A DNA stretch of 39,147 bases from Paracoccaceae bacterium. GTDB lineage: Bacteria > Pseudomonadota > Alphaproteobacteria > Rhodobacterales > Rhodobacteraceae. This document shows, piece after piece, positions 1 through 7,833 of the stretch. The notes beneath the pieces are model-generated. The model was given only the letters and a program-made list of their open reading frames with translations. It did no database searches and was not told where the DNA came from. The number at the start of each line of letters is the position of its first letter. Position 1 is the first letter of the stretch. The position numbers and the translations under genes were made by a program. The stretch is from assembly GCA_018607905.1 (NCBI GenBank), contig JABBAP010000009.1:1-39147 (forward strand), in the 5' to 3' direction.

Positions 1-45
1 TTGGTAATGACGAGGTCGGGAGTTCGATCCTCCCTTGCAGCACCA
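1..45 (+). tRNA. tRNA-Thr(GGT), 3' part only
   Basis: The window opens inside a tRNA. Reading back from the encoded CCA at 43-45, the discriminator is A42, the acceptor 3' strand is 35-41, and the T stem gggag/ctccc (18-22 and 30-34) encloses the loop ttcgatc (23-29). Counting further back puts the anticodon at 3-5 (GGT) behind T33, so this is threonine tRNA reading ACC/ACU codons. The acceptor 5' strand, D arm and half of the anticodon arm lie outside the window. Confidence 0.88.
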
Positions 46-46
46 G

Positions 47-149
47 AATTTTTGCTTCGCAAAAATTGAGCTGCAGGGCTTTGCAAAGCAAAGCCAACTG
101 AATCCCCACAATCACTGAACTATCGCGGCAGATGTTTCGCAGAAACATC
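47..149 (+). repeat. three consecutive short perfect hairpins after tRNA-Thr
   Basis: Three palindromes follow one another: aatttttgc-ttc-gcaaaaatt (47-67), ggctttgc-aaa-gcaaagcc (77-95) and gatgtttc-gca-gaaacatc (131-149). Each has an 8-9 bp perfect stem and a 3-nt loop; the first two have tttgc/gcaaa at the closing end. The first directly follows the tRNA CCA and may act as its terminator, although no T-tract follows it. A related arrangement, ttcgcaaa with tttgcgaa, occurs at 898-921. The rest of 150-203 shows nothing I recognise. Confidence 0.6.
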
Positions 150-203
150 GAGAGCATTCACTAAGCTAAGCCCCCTGACCTACGAGCTACGCCGCATCAC
201 GTT

Positions 204-848
204 CTAGGTTCGGTAAACTATCGCAATACCAGAACCAGAATCTGTGGGGCCAAACGGACTTTTGTCGCCCTTCGTTTCGCCCCAAAAATTGTGGCTAAAC
301 CTGCTTTTCTTTGGCTCATAGGAAAAGGCGGTTGCGGGGTCAAACCCAGTTATATGCACATCCGCATCCCATGGATCACAAACCGTCGCATACAATTTGT
401 CATCCCAAGACCGCACAGTGTCGATTACAACCGCATGCCCACCGCCGCCAGACCAGCCAACACCGGCAATAACGGGGCTTACATCAACTGATGGGCCGAT
501 GCCTTTGGTAAGGCCAACTTTTTCATGAACAATCTTAGAAACGTCTTTGGCCGAAACCCAATCGCCTTTCCAAGTTCCGCAATTCATAGTGTTTAGAACT
601 CTGGCAATTAATTTTGGATCGCCACCGGAAACGGCAAAATCATGCGCTTTGTTTCCTTCAATCTTTTTGTACTTCGAAATCACATCTTGGGTGGTCTTTA
701 GCGAAGACACATCCGGTCGTAATTTGTTAATTTTAAATACACACATGATTGCAGATGCGATAATACAAGAATTGTCCAATTCCTGTCCGTAAACTGCATG
801 TACGTCGCCAAAACGCGTAAAGCGCGAAAACCAAGCCATAATAGCCAC
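204..848 (-). CDS. papain-like (C39-type fold) cysteine peptidase-like protein
   Basis: A 214-residue protein with the layout of a papain-like cysteine peptidase. Gln22 and Cys28 occur in the motif GQELDNSCIIAS, His138 in GGGGHAVVID, and an acidic partner Asp158 in VCDPWD. This matches the Gln-Cys-His-Asp/Asn order of C39/papain-like folds. There is no signal peptide or membrane segment, so a cytoplasmic location or export by another route is possible. The gene stands alone, runs toward the tRNA-Thr gene, and is visibly more AT-rich than the metabolic genes to its right, which suggests acquisition at the tRNA locus. No partner substrate or secretion gene is adjacent. The family call is inferred from motifs only and the biological substrate is unknown. 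Confidence 0.55.
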   Translation of the reverse strand: MAIMAWFSRFTRFGDVHAVYGQELDNSCIIASAIMCVFKINKLRPDVSSLKTTQDVISKYKKIEGNKAHDFAVSGGDPKLIARVLNTMNCGTWKGDWVSAKDVSKIVHEKVGLTKGIGPSVDVSPVIAGVGWSGGGGHAVVIDTVRSWDDKLYATVCDPWDADVHITGFDPATAFSYEPKKSRFSHNFWGETKGDKSPFGPTDSGSGIAIVYRT

Positions 849-897
849 CCAAAATTTGTTTAAACTAATTCAACAAGGGTACTAGAATTTTCATTTT

Positions 898-921
898 TTC
901 GCAAACTTTTGAATTTGCGAA
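898..921. repeat. small inverted repeat ttcgcaaa/tttgcgaa
   Basis: Eight-bp arms (898-905 and 914-921) separated by 8 nt lie between the start of the cysteine peptidase-like gene and the terminator of the next gene. The arm sequence resembles the closing part of the hairpins next to tRNA-Thr. Confidence 0.4.
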
Positions 922-925
922 GGCG

Positions 926-974
926 CAAAACAGCCCAAACCGACATTACCTAAGGCAATGTCGGTGAGGGCTGT
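926..974 (-). terminator. rho-independent terminator of the Mo-hydroxylase gene set
   Basis: On the minus strand an acagccc...gggctgt outer stem and an inner ccgacatt/aatgtcgg stem close on a ttag loop (930-974). The transcript then runs into a short T run. It lies directly after the stop of the membrane-protein gene that ends at 991. Confidence 0.75.
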
Positions 975-990
975 ATGAGAAAAATCTCAT

Positions 991-1335
991 TCACTCAGCG
1001 GCAACTGGCCCACGCCAAAGCGCGCAAAACAGCATCACAGCCGCGAACCAATCCGCGGCCATGATCCCAAACAGCGCGAGCTGTGTTAGGCCTGTTTGCC
1101 CCATGCCAGTGCCCATCGCATAAACGCCGCCGATCATGGCGATCAGAAACGCGATATGCGCCAGCCACCGCAGCCCACGTTGCAGCCCAGCGCCGATCAC
1201 AAACCACATAATCGCACCCGTAATCATCGGCACAAGGAACCCGCCGCCAGACACGACAATCACCACGATATGCAGCACCGCCGATACCAGCAACGCCATC
1301 GCAGCCACTCTAAATGGGCTTTCAGATTTCAACAT
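991..1335 (-). CDS. small four-helix integral membrane protein
   Basis: A 114-residue protein with four hydrophobic segments at about residues 8-27, 32-53, 59-80 and 86-105 and short polar connections. It is almost certainly in the inner membrane. I chose the ATG at 1333-1335 because an ATG further upstream would overlap the preceding cytochrome gene, whereas this one has a GGAG ribosome-binding site in the 5-bp gap. It is the last gene of the molybdenum-hydroxylase set (2Fe-2S subunit, large subunit, diheme cytochrome c) and is followed by a terminator. I do not recognise the family. Its position suggests it anchors the cytochrome or helps electron transfer to the membrane, but that is inference. 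Confidence 0.7.
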   Translation of the reverse strand: MLKSESPFRVAAMALLVSAVLHIVVIVVSGGGFLVPMITGAIMWFVIGAGLQRGLRWLAHIAFLIAMIGGVYAMGTGMGQTGLTQLALFGIMAADWFAAVMLFCALWRGPVAAE

Positions 1336-1340
1336 ATTTT

Positions 1341-1934
1341 CTACTCCGTTGGGCAGGGCATGCCAGCGGCGCCCCACATCAAAACATCACTTGCGTGCTC
1401 TTCCAAAGAATACGGCGCAGGTTCACGTCCACCCCCTGGTTTCCACGCGAATTGCAGAACCACATCATGCCCCAAATGGCCTGCGATCTCTTGGAAACTC
1501 AGCCCGCCGTTGGTTTCTGGATTGCGCAACTGTCCGCAAATTTCCAGCGATCCACGCCCGAACCACGCAGCCTCGACTGGAGCCAACCGCCAGTCCCCAT
1601 CCACACCGGGGGGCGTGTGCGGCTGATCCGACGTCGATCCAACATGACAGGTCGCGCATTCCAGTGTTTCCACGCCAATTCGGCTTTCGCCTGCACGAAT
1701 GTTCATACCGTGCGGGCGGGCCTTGCCATAACTCGGGCCAGACCACATCGGGCGATCACTTTCCCCCACATGACAGTTCGAACAACGCGGGTGCGAAACC
1801 ACTTCATACATCCGCGCCCACGCCTCCAACCCTTGTTCCAGCGTCACATTCTGCGGAACCTCTAAATTGATTTCTTCGGCCTGCACCACACTAGTGGACA
1901 GCAGAACGGCGGCAATAATTGCTTTAATCTTCAT
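1341..1934 (-). CDS. periplasmic diheme c-type cytochrome
   Basis: A 197-residue exported protein with an N-terminal signal peptide (residues 1-19, ending VVQA) and two CXXCH haem-attachment motifs, CSNCH (51-55) and CATCH (93-97). Haem would be attached covalently in the periplasm. It lies 9 bp downstream of the large molybdenum-hydroxylase subunit, which is also exported, so the likely role is to carry electrons from that enzyme to the respiratory chain. This follows the known arrangement of membrane-associated aldehyde or N-heterocycle oxidoreductases that use a cytochrome c subunit, although those cytochromes often carry three haems. Axial methionines cannot be assigned by eye. The neighbouring 114-residue membrane protein follows closely in the same direction. 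Confidence 0.85.
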   Translation of the reverse strand: MKIKAIIAAVLLSTSVVQAEEINLEVPQNVTLEQGLEAWARMYEVVSHPRCSNCHVGESDRPMWSGPSYGKARPHGMNIRAGESRIGVETLECATCHVGSTSDQPHTPPGVDGDWRLAPVEAAWFGRGSLEICGQLRNPETNGGLSFQEIAGHLGHDVVLQFAWKPGGGREPAPYSLEEHASDVLMWGAAGMPCPTE

Positions 1935-1943
1935 CGCCTCACC

Positions 1944-4187
1944 TCACACAAAATCAATGAATTTGTTGAACGGCATCTCGCGCAAACGCTGCCCCGTCGC
2001 CGCGAAAATCGCATTCGCCAAAGCAGGCGCTGCAGGTGGCACGGGCGGTTCACCAATCCCGCGAATCTTGGTCTGGTTCTCCAAACCCATTACCGTAATC
2101 TCGGGTGTTTGATACAATCGCATCCCTTCCGCATCATGGTAATTCGATTGTTCCGCCATCCCATCAGCATAGGTTATTTCCGAATTCATCGCATGGCCAA
2201 GGCCCCAAATCACACCGCCTTTGACATGATTGTCAAAGTTGATCGGATCGACCACTTGGCCAACATCCGCCGCAACAAAGACCTTATCAATCTTGATGCC
2301 ATCCTCTGTCATCGTCACTTCAACAACCTCGGCAACGGGCGTACCAAACGAACTTACAAACGCAACACCGCGTCCACGGTTTTCACCCAACGGGCTCCCC
2401 CAGTTCGACATCTCGGCAACCGCTTCCAAACACTTGCGCGCCACATCGTAATCACACATCGCAATGCGTGCCTCCATCGGGTCTAACCCCGCGGCAAGGA
2501 TCGCCTCATCCACAAAACTCTCGCCAAAGAACCCCGCATGGGACGCCCCAACAGATCGCCACGAACTAACAGGCGCCAGCTCTGGCGCACGAAACCCCCG
2601 CACCCGCAAGTTGTCGATCTTGTAGGGCATATTCCAAGCGCCAGAAACGATCTGCATGTCTGGCCCGGGCGGCACAGGCAGCCCAGCGCGCGGCCCCTGA
2701 CTGGCCAACGGCGAGGCCGAACAGATCGACAAATCTAGCGTTTCAATCGTGTCACCGCTGATCACCGCAGCCCCACGCCCCATCGCAATCTGACGCGGGA
2801 AATCATGCGCGAAATCTTCTTCCCGCGTAAACGTCAACTTCACTGGCGTGTCCTTCATTTGCATCGCAATTTCTGTGGCATAGCGGATTTGCTCAAACTC
2901 CAACCGATGCCCGAACGAACCGCCCGAATACTGGTTGTGCAAATGCACATTCGCCACATCCAAGCCCGTCATCTTCGCGATGTAATCCTCCACGAAACGC
3001 GGCATTTGGTGACCCGTCCAGATGTCTGCCTGCGTGTTTGTCACAACAACAATCGCATTCAACGGTTCCAACGGCGCGTGCGCCACATAGGGCGCGCGGT
3101 ACTCGGCTGAAACAACCTCGCCGCCCTCCAAACCCGCAGGAACATCACCATCGTGACGCCACTCATCATCCAGCAATTCATCCGTGAACGACTCCGACAA
3201 CACCTTCCAGTGCTCCGCCTGTTCCGCAGGATACGGCGCTTTGCCCCAGTCTGCTTCAATCGCATTCACTGCCTGAAATGCGCGCCACGTATTATCGGCA
3301 ACAACCGCAAAACCGTTGGTCACAGACAGCACAGCCTTCACACCGCGCATGGCCTTGGCCGCAGTCGCATCATAGCCGTTTATCGCACCACCTTGGCGTG
3401 GGTTAGACCGAACAGAAGCATGCACCATCCCGTCCATTTCCAGATCAATGCCGTAGTTTTGCAACCCCGTCGATTTATCCACGATATCTTGGCGCAGCAT
3501 GTCTTTGCCGATCAAACGCCACTCAGACGCTTGGCGCAAAACCACATCCGTCACGGGATCAATCGTCGCCGCCTTCGCCGCCAATTGCGTGTACGCCATT
3601 TGTGTTCCGTCAGGCAGCTCAACCGCCCCATTCGCCGTTTTCAACTGATCGACAGGCACGCCGCTTTCCATAGATGCCGCCAGCTTCAACGTCTCGCGTG
3701 CAACCGCACCGGCCGTGCGCAACTTGGTGAAACTGTCGGCCACAGAGGTGGACCCACCCGTCCCCTGCATGCCCAACAACTTGGTCGCATAACCAACAAT
3801 TGTGCGCATTGTTTCTGCCGTGCCACTTTCATCGCGCGACATGAACGGCGCGCCTTCTTCAGCAAAAGCAGTGTTGTAATACGCCGCATCTGGCTTGCCA
3901 AAATCGGTGGCATATTGGCCGGGTTCAATGTCCAATTCCTCGGCGATCAGGATGGCCTGCATGTGTGCAACGCCCTGCCCGATATCCGCATGGGGCACGA
4001 TCAACGTCACCGTCTCTGCGTCAATCTTGACCCACGGGTTAAACGCCGCTTCGCCTGCGCCCAGATCCGCAATCAACGGATTGTCATGCGGTGTGCGTGC
4101 TGCGTAAACGCCAAACGCAACACCACCCACAACGGCGGCAGACCCGATCAAAAATGCACGACGACCAATTGTTCTTAACTTGCCCAT
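1944..4187 (-). CDS. molybdopterin-binding large subunit, isoquinoline 1-oxidoreductase beta / aldehyde oxidase type
   Basis: A 747-residue xanthine-dehydrogenase-family catalytic subunit holding the molybdopterin cofactor. The N terminus has a Tat signal (GRRAFLIG with Arg9-Arg10, then a hydrophobic stretch), so the folded enzyme is exported. The family's Gly-rich Moco loop is visible as GGSFGHRLE, and the C-terminal GIGEPPVPP contains the probable catalytic base Glu713. The partner 2Fe-2S subunit ends 2 bp upstream and a diheme cytochrome follows. The set would hydroxylate an aldehyde or N-heteroaromatic substrate in the periplasm and pass electrons to cytochrome c. The substrate cannot be read from sequence. 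The architecture is IorB-like (single fused large chain with signal) rather than CoxL-like. Confidence 0.88.
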   Translation of the reverse strand: MGKLRTIGRRAFLIGSAAVVGGVAFGVYAARTPHDNPLIADLGAGEAAFNPWVKIDAETVTLIVPHADIGQGVAHMQAILIAEELDIEPGQYATDFGKPDAAYYNTAFAEEGAPFMSRDESGTAETMRTIVGYATKLLGMQGTGGSTSVADSFTKLRTAGAVARETLKLAASMESGVPVDQLKTANGAVELPDGTQMAYTQLAAKAATIDPVTDVVLRQASEWRLIGKDMLRQDIVDKSTGLQNYGIDLEMDGMVHASVRSNPRQGGAINGYDATAAKAMRGVKAVLSVTNGFAVVADNTWRAFQAVNAIEADWGKAPYPAEQAEHWKVLSESFTDELLDDEWRHDGDVPAGLEGGEVVSAEYRAPYVAHAPLEPLNAIVVVTNTQADIWTGHQMPRFVEDYIAKMTGLDVANVHLHNQYSGGSFGHRLEFEQIRYATEIAMQMKDTPVKLTFTREEDFAHDFPRQIAMGRGAAVISGDTIETLDLSICSASPLASQGPRAGLPVPPGPDMQIVSGAWNMPYKIDNLRVRGFRAPELAPVSSWRSVGASHAGFFGESFVDEAILAAGLDPMEARIAMCDYDVARKCLEAVAEMSNWGSPLGENRGRGVAFVSSFGTPVAEVVEVTMTEDGIKIDKVFVAADVGQVVDPINFDNHVKGGVIWGLGHAMNSEITYADGMAEQSNYHDAEGMRLYQTPEITVMGLENQTKIRGIGEPPVPPAAPALANAIFAATGQRLREMPFNKFIDFV

Positions 4188-4189
4188 GA

Positions 4190-4648
4190 TTACGCCTCGT
4201 TCAATGTTTTAGCTGCGGTTTTGACGGCTTCGCGAATGCGCGGGTACGTGCCACACCGGCACAGGTTTGCCGACATCGCGTTGTCGATATCCTCGTCCGT
4301 TGGCTCACTGTTCAAATCCAGAAACGACGCCGCCTGCATGATTTGCCCAGATTGACAGTACCCGCATTGCGCCACCTGATGGGCGACCCAAGCCGCCTGC
4401 ACCGCGTGCAAACTGTCTGGCGTTCCCAACCCTTCGATGGTGGTTACATCCCCGTCCACATCACCAACAGTGATCGAACAAGATCGCACCGCCGACCCAT
4501 CGACATGCACAGTACACGCGCCGCACTGCGCAATCCCGCAGCCGTATTTTGGCCCTGTGATTTTCAACTCATCGCGCAACACCCACAACAGGGGCATCTC
4601 TGGCTCTACATCCAGCGTATGTTCGGTTCCGTTGACTGTCAGCTTCAT
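4190..4648 (-). CDS. 2Fe-2S subunit of the molybdenum hydroxylase (IorA-like)
   Basis: A 152-residue protein with the two-cluster layout of xanthine-dehydrogenase-family small subunits. The N-terminal ferredoxin-type domain has Cys37, Cys42, Cys45 and Cys57 ([16 protein letters not shown]), and the C-terminal helical domain has Cys95, Cys98, Cys130 and Cys132 (CGYCQSGQ and CRCGTY). It carries electrons from the molybdopterin site toward the cytochrome. It has no signal peptide of its own, as is usual for this family where it is co-exported with the Tat-bearing large subunit. It is the first gene of the set. The promoter should lie in 4649-4795, shared with the divergent AraC-family regulator. 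Confidence 0.92.
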   Translation of the reverse strand: MKLTVNGTEHTLDVEPEMPLLWVLRDELKITGPKYGCGIAQCGACTVHVDGSAVRSCSITVGDVDGDVTTIEGLGTPDSLHAVQAAWVAHQVAQCGYCQSGQIMQAASFLDLNSEPTDEDIDNAMSANLCRCGTYPRIREAVKTAAKTLNEA

Positions 4649-4795
4649 GGCAAAATCCTTTTATGCGGCGTGGCTGTCCTAAGAATAGCCTTCTTGCGCG
4701 AAATTGAAACTTGCAAATCATGCCAAAATACTAACAAATCGCGCCAAACCCAAAACGCCCATTCTCTTTTGAACACGCGAGCCTAAACTGATCCC
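4649..4795. promoter_or_regulatory. divergent intergenic region between the Mo-hydroxylase set and its probable regulator
   Basis: This 147-bp AT-rich gap separates two outward-facing start codons and must hold both promoters. I see no convincing paired -35/-10 boxes and no clear direct repeat of the kind AraC proteins bind. The regulatory call rests on gene arrangement alone. Confidence 0.45.
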
Positions 4796-5791
4796 ATGGC
4801 CACACCGACCCGATATTACATTGCAGACCAAGTCCAAAGCCTCTGCGCCTACCTGCAAATCGCACCGCAGAACGTTTTGCGCCGTGCTGGCTTGCCTGAT
4901 GATTTCTTTGATCTGGATGATCCGGGTCTTTTACCCCATCAAATGTTTGCCCTATGGGAGGCATCAGCCGTTGAATACAAACGCCCCGACCTTCCGATCA
5001 TGCTTGCCAAGATCATCGCGCAAGGCAACACGGGATCAGTCGTGCTCGCCTTCACATGTTCCCACGTGGTCAGCGCAGGGTTTGATCGCATCGCCGTTTT
5101 CAAACCGCTGGTTGGCCCAATACTGCTGGAAACCAATCGTACAAACGACAGTTACACAGTATCAATCCGATCCACCATTGCTGGCCTGCCAATCCCACCA
5201 GTGCTCGCCGCCATGGACATTGTGTTTTTCGTTGAACTGGTCCGCAACACCACGGGCGAACATATCGTCCCGCTAAAGGCAACGCTGCCCGAATTTGTCA
5301 GCGGCATGAATCTGATCGAAGACCACATCGGCATTCCCGTCGAACAAGGCGCAACCATCTCCGTGACCTTCGCACCAGCTGTTGCCGACATGAAACTCGT
5401 CACCGAAAACCCATCCCTCTGGTCCTACTTTGAAAAGGATCTGCAACGCCAACTCGACGCCCAAGTCAAAGACACTCCAACCACAGATCGCTTGCGCTCT
5501 ACACTGCACAAACTGCTGCCAAGCGGAAAGCACACTGCCGAACATGCCAGCCAACGGCTAGGCCTGTCCAAACGCACGCTCCAACGGCAACTCACAGCAG
5601 AAGGCACCACCTATCAGGCTGTCCTCGATGCCACGCGATCCGAACTGTCGCTGTATTACCTGCGCAAACACGACATGAGCGTCGATGAAATCAGCTATCT
5701 GCTGGCCTACCGCGACCCAAACTCATTCTACCGCGCCTTCCACAATTGGACAGGAATGACCCCCGCACAGGCCCGCGCCTCGGCGGCCTGA
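4796..5791 (+). CDS. AraC-family transcriptional regulator
   Basis: A 331-residue protein. The N-terminal ~200 residues resemble the arabinose-binding-like sensor domain of the OruR/ArgR-type AraC subgroup. The C-terminal ~90 residues form the double helix-turn-helix: AEHASQRLGLSKRTLQRQL, then SVDEISYLLAYRDPNSFYRAF and a closing WTGMTPAQ motif. It diverges from the molybdenum-hydroxylase genes, so it probably controls them in response to a substrate or product; that is inferred from position. The ATG at 4796 places the usual start of the sensor domain correctly. The next gene begins about 50 bp after its stop on the same strand and could be cotranscribed. Confidence 0.88.
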   Translation: MATPTRYYIADQVQSLCAYLQIAPQNVLRRAGLPDDFFDLDDPGLLPHQMFALWEASAVEYKRPDLPIMLAKIIAQGNTGSVVLAFTCSHVVSAGFDRIAVFKPLVGPILLETNRTNDSYTVSIRSTIAGLPIPPVLAAMDIVFFVELVRNTTGEHIVPLKATLPEFVSGMNLIEDHIGIPVEQGATISVTFAPAVADMKLVTENPSLWSYFEKDLQRQLDAQVKDTPTTDRLRSTLHKLLPSGKHTAEHASQRLGLSKRTLQRQLTAEGTTYQAVLDATRSELSLYYLRKHDMSVDEISYLLAYRDPNSFYRAFHNWTGMTPAQARASAA

Positions 5792-5840
5792 CGAAACGTC
5801 ACGGTTCCCAAATGAATTGCGACACTGCCATAGTGGCGCC

Positions 5841-6656
5841 ATGACAGATCAACACCCCTTTGATGCCGCCATCCAGCTTTCCAATGACTCCGAAGGTATC
5901 TGGTCAGGCCACTCCAGCCCCGCCTACGCCAATATGGTTGGCGCGTTTGGCGGCATCGTCGCCGCGACCCTGCTCAACAGCGTCATGCTCGATACCCGCC
6001 GCACCGGCACGCCCGTGTCCCAAACCGTAAACTTCTGCACAGGGCTAGGCGCTGGCCCGTTCAAAATCGAAACCAAACTGCAACGCGCTGGCAAATACAC
6101 CCAACACTGGAACACCGAACTGTCCCAAGGCGACACAATGATCGCCACCTCGTCCATCGTGATGGGCGCACGCGGCGAGACGTTTTCCCACCAACCAACA
6201 CCCGCCCCAGATGTTGCGCCCGCTGCGGACATCGCCCCAATGTCTGGCAAACTGCCGCTGGAATGGATCAATCGCTACGACTATCGGTTTGTGAACGGCG
6301 GGATCGAAAGCATCGGCATCCCCAAAACACCGCTCGGCGACAGCCAAACCCGCGTCTGGATTGCGGATAATCCGCCCCGCCCGCTCGATTACCTCTCGCT
6401 TGCCGCGCTCGCAGATTGCTTTTTCCTGCGCCTGCTGCAAATCCGTGGCACGATGGAACCAATGGGAACCGTCACCCTCACCACCCATTTCCTAGCCACC
6501 GAAGAAGAACTCACCGCCCAAGGCAGCGCCCACCTGCTCGGCATCGTGGACAGCAACCGCATGCACAACCAATTCCACGATCAAACCATGCAAATGTTTG
6601 GAACGAGCGGCAAAATCCTCGCCGCAGGAACGCAGCTGGTTTGGTATCGTCAGTAG
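5841..6656 (+). CDS. acyl-CoA thioesterase-like protein (double hotdog)
   Basis: A 271-residue protein with the look of the TesB-like/4HBT_3 thioesterase superfamily. The N-terminal half has AYANMVGAFGGIVAATLL, a typical hotdog segment, and the C-terminal half has the matching second hotdog around GTVTLTTHFLA. It would hydrolyse acyl-CoA thioesters in the cytoplasm; substrate length is not readable. An in-frame TTG lies 24 bp upstream, but the ATG at 5841 gives the usual N terminus (MTDQHPFDAA); no strong ribosome-binding site helps decide. It follows the AraC-family gene on the same strand and faces the minus-strand gene at 6668. Confidence 0.75.
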   Translation: MTDQHPFDAAIQLSNDSEGIWSGHSSPAYANMVGAFGGIVAATLLNSVMLDTRRTGTPVSQTVNFCTGLGAGPFKIETKLQRAGKYTQHWNTELSQGDTMIATSSIVMGARGETFSHQPTPAPDVAPAADIAPMSGKLPLEWINRYDYRFVNGGIESIGIPKTPLGDSQTRVWIADNPPRPLDYLSLAALADCFFLRLLQIRGTMEPMGTVTLTTHFLATEEELTAQGSAHLLGIVDSNRMHNQFHDQTMQMFGTSGKILAAGTQLVWYRQ

Positions 6657-6667
6657 ATTAGGGTGTA

Positions 6668-7495
6668 TTAGTATTCGATTTTCTTCAAGCGCCACTCTGC
6701 AAGGTCTTTATAGAATCCATTCCTCTCATCATCAGACGAAACAATAAGATTGAGCCATTTTCTCGTATCATCCCATTTTTTGTTCATCCAATACCCTTGA
6801 GCGATAGTGTATCTCATACGTTGAAGACTTGGATCCTTTGGAAAATCAACTTCAAATTGCTCAAGCATTTTTTCAAGCTGGCTTAAAGTATTTGTAACCT
6901 GCGATTTATTGAAAAGGCCAAAATCTTCGCCATATTTTGATTTTGCTTTCCAACCTTTGATAGTTGCAAATTTCTTTAAATAGGCCGTTTTAGCTTCGGG
7001 ACTCTTTGGAAATTCCGTGATTACCCGGTCATACCATGCAATGGATGCCTCAATGACTGGAATCCAAATGGTATCAATTGTTGTTCTCAACGATTTCTCA
7101 TCTGAATAGAAATCACCATTTGCGATGAAGGACTTTGCCACTGCGTTGTCTAAAATCTGATCGGCTGTAGAACCGTAAACATCGCCAATTCGCGCGATTT
7201 TTTTCTCGATATCATATTGTGCCGCTTGAACTGGAAACCGAGCCAAAAGTTTACCCCATTCTCGTAGCGCAAGATCAACCCTGTTCTCAGAGAAGGCGAT
7301 ACTTCCCAAGCGAAAAAGTGCTTCTGCAATTTCTGCTTCTGGTGTCTCGACTTCAAAAATGATGTCAATGTAAGCCGCTTTTGATTGGGATGTTAAGCCA
7401 TGCTCAAAAAGTGCATTTGCTTTGTCAATTGGCTTCGCAAGAGCCAACAAAGGAATTGCAGAAATAGAAATGGCCAAAATAAGTAAATGTTTCAA
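6668..7495 (-). CDS. secreted helical-repeat (TPR-like) protein, function unknown
   Basis: A 275-residue protein with a signal peptide (about residues 1-20, ending LALA) and then helix pairs resembling tetratricopeptide repeats, for example AEALFRLGSIAFSENRVDLA and SLQRMRYTIAQGYWMNKKWD. Likely location is the periplasm and likely role is protein binding. The coding sequence is clearly AT-rich beside its GC-richer neighbours, and its codon choice differs accordingly, which suggests recent acquisition. It stands between a thioesterase gene read toward it and the RAM-domain gene upstream, with no obvious functional partner. I do not recognise a named family. Confidence 0.65.
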   Translation of the reverse strand: MKHLLILAISISAIPLLALAKPIDKANALFEHGLTSQSKAAYIDIIFEVETPEAEIAEALFRLGSIAFSENRVDLALREWGKLLARFPVQAAQYDIEKKIARIGDVYGSTADQILDNAVAKSFIANGDFYSDEKSLRTTIDTIWIPVIEASIAWYDRVITEFPKSPEAKTAYLKKFATIKGWKAKSKYGEDFGLFNKSQVTNTLSQLEKMLEQFEVDFPKDPSLQRMRYTIAQGYWMNKKWDDTRKWLNLIVSSDDERNGFYKDLAEWRLKKIEY

Positions 7496-7516
7496 AATAT
7501 ACCTCAGTGATTAAAG

Positions 7517-7753
7517 TTAAAACGCCTTGAACGTAATAATCGTATGCGTGCGATCTATGCCGTCAATATCCAAGATATATTCGTTGATATACCGCCCGGT
7601 ATCTTCGCCGTCAGGGATATACAGCTTTAGCAGCAAATCCCAATCACCACTGGTGGAATGCAGCTCGGCATAGGTTTCACGCAGCGCGATCTCGTCGGCC
7701 ACGGCATAGGTTTTGCCCGGTTTACAGCGGATCTGGATAAAAACAGTATTCAT
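7517..7753 (-). CDS. stand-alone Lrp/AsnC ligand-binding (RAM) domain protein
   Basis: A 78-residue protein starting MNTVFIQIRCKPGKTY and ending IDGIDRTHTIITF, matching the C-terminal regulation-of-amino-acid-metabolism domain of Lrp/AsnC proteins but with no DNA-binding domain. Such small proteins form oligomeric rings and bind small ligands. The ATG at 7751-7753 has AAGG at suitable distance; an in-frame upstream ATG lacks this and extends the domain unnaturally. It diverges from the kynurenine pathway genes (81 bp between starts), which hints at an amino-acid-sensing or modulating role there. It cannot act as a classical DNA-binding regulator alone. Confidence 0.8.
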   Translation of the reverse strand: MNTVFIQIRCKPGKTYAVADEIALRETYAELHSTSGDWDLLLKLYIPDGEDTGRYINEYILDIDGIDRTHTIITFKAF

Positions 7754-7833
7754 GGCACGACCTTGTTCAAACATCTTTCGTTTCATGGTCTACCCAAATA
7801 CAAAGAACGTCAATAACCAGCGGAGCAGCCAGA

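Noticed and set aside
1-45. Attachment site of an integrated element at the tRNA-Thr 3' end
   Set aside because: No integrase gene is nearby and I saw no second copy of the tRNA 3' end in the first kilobase, so an att site is not supported.
3153-4178. 341-codon open frame on the plus strand opposite the large molybdenum-hydroxylase subunit
   Set aside because: It is antisense to a clear enzyme gene, is rich in Arg and His as expected of a shadow frame, and matches no family.
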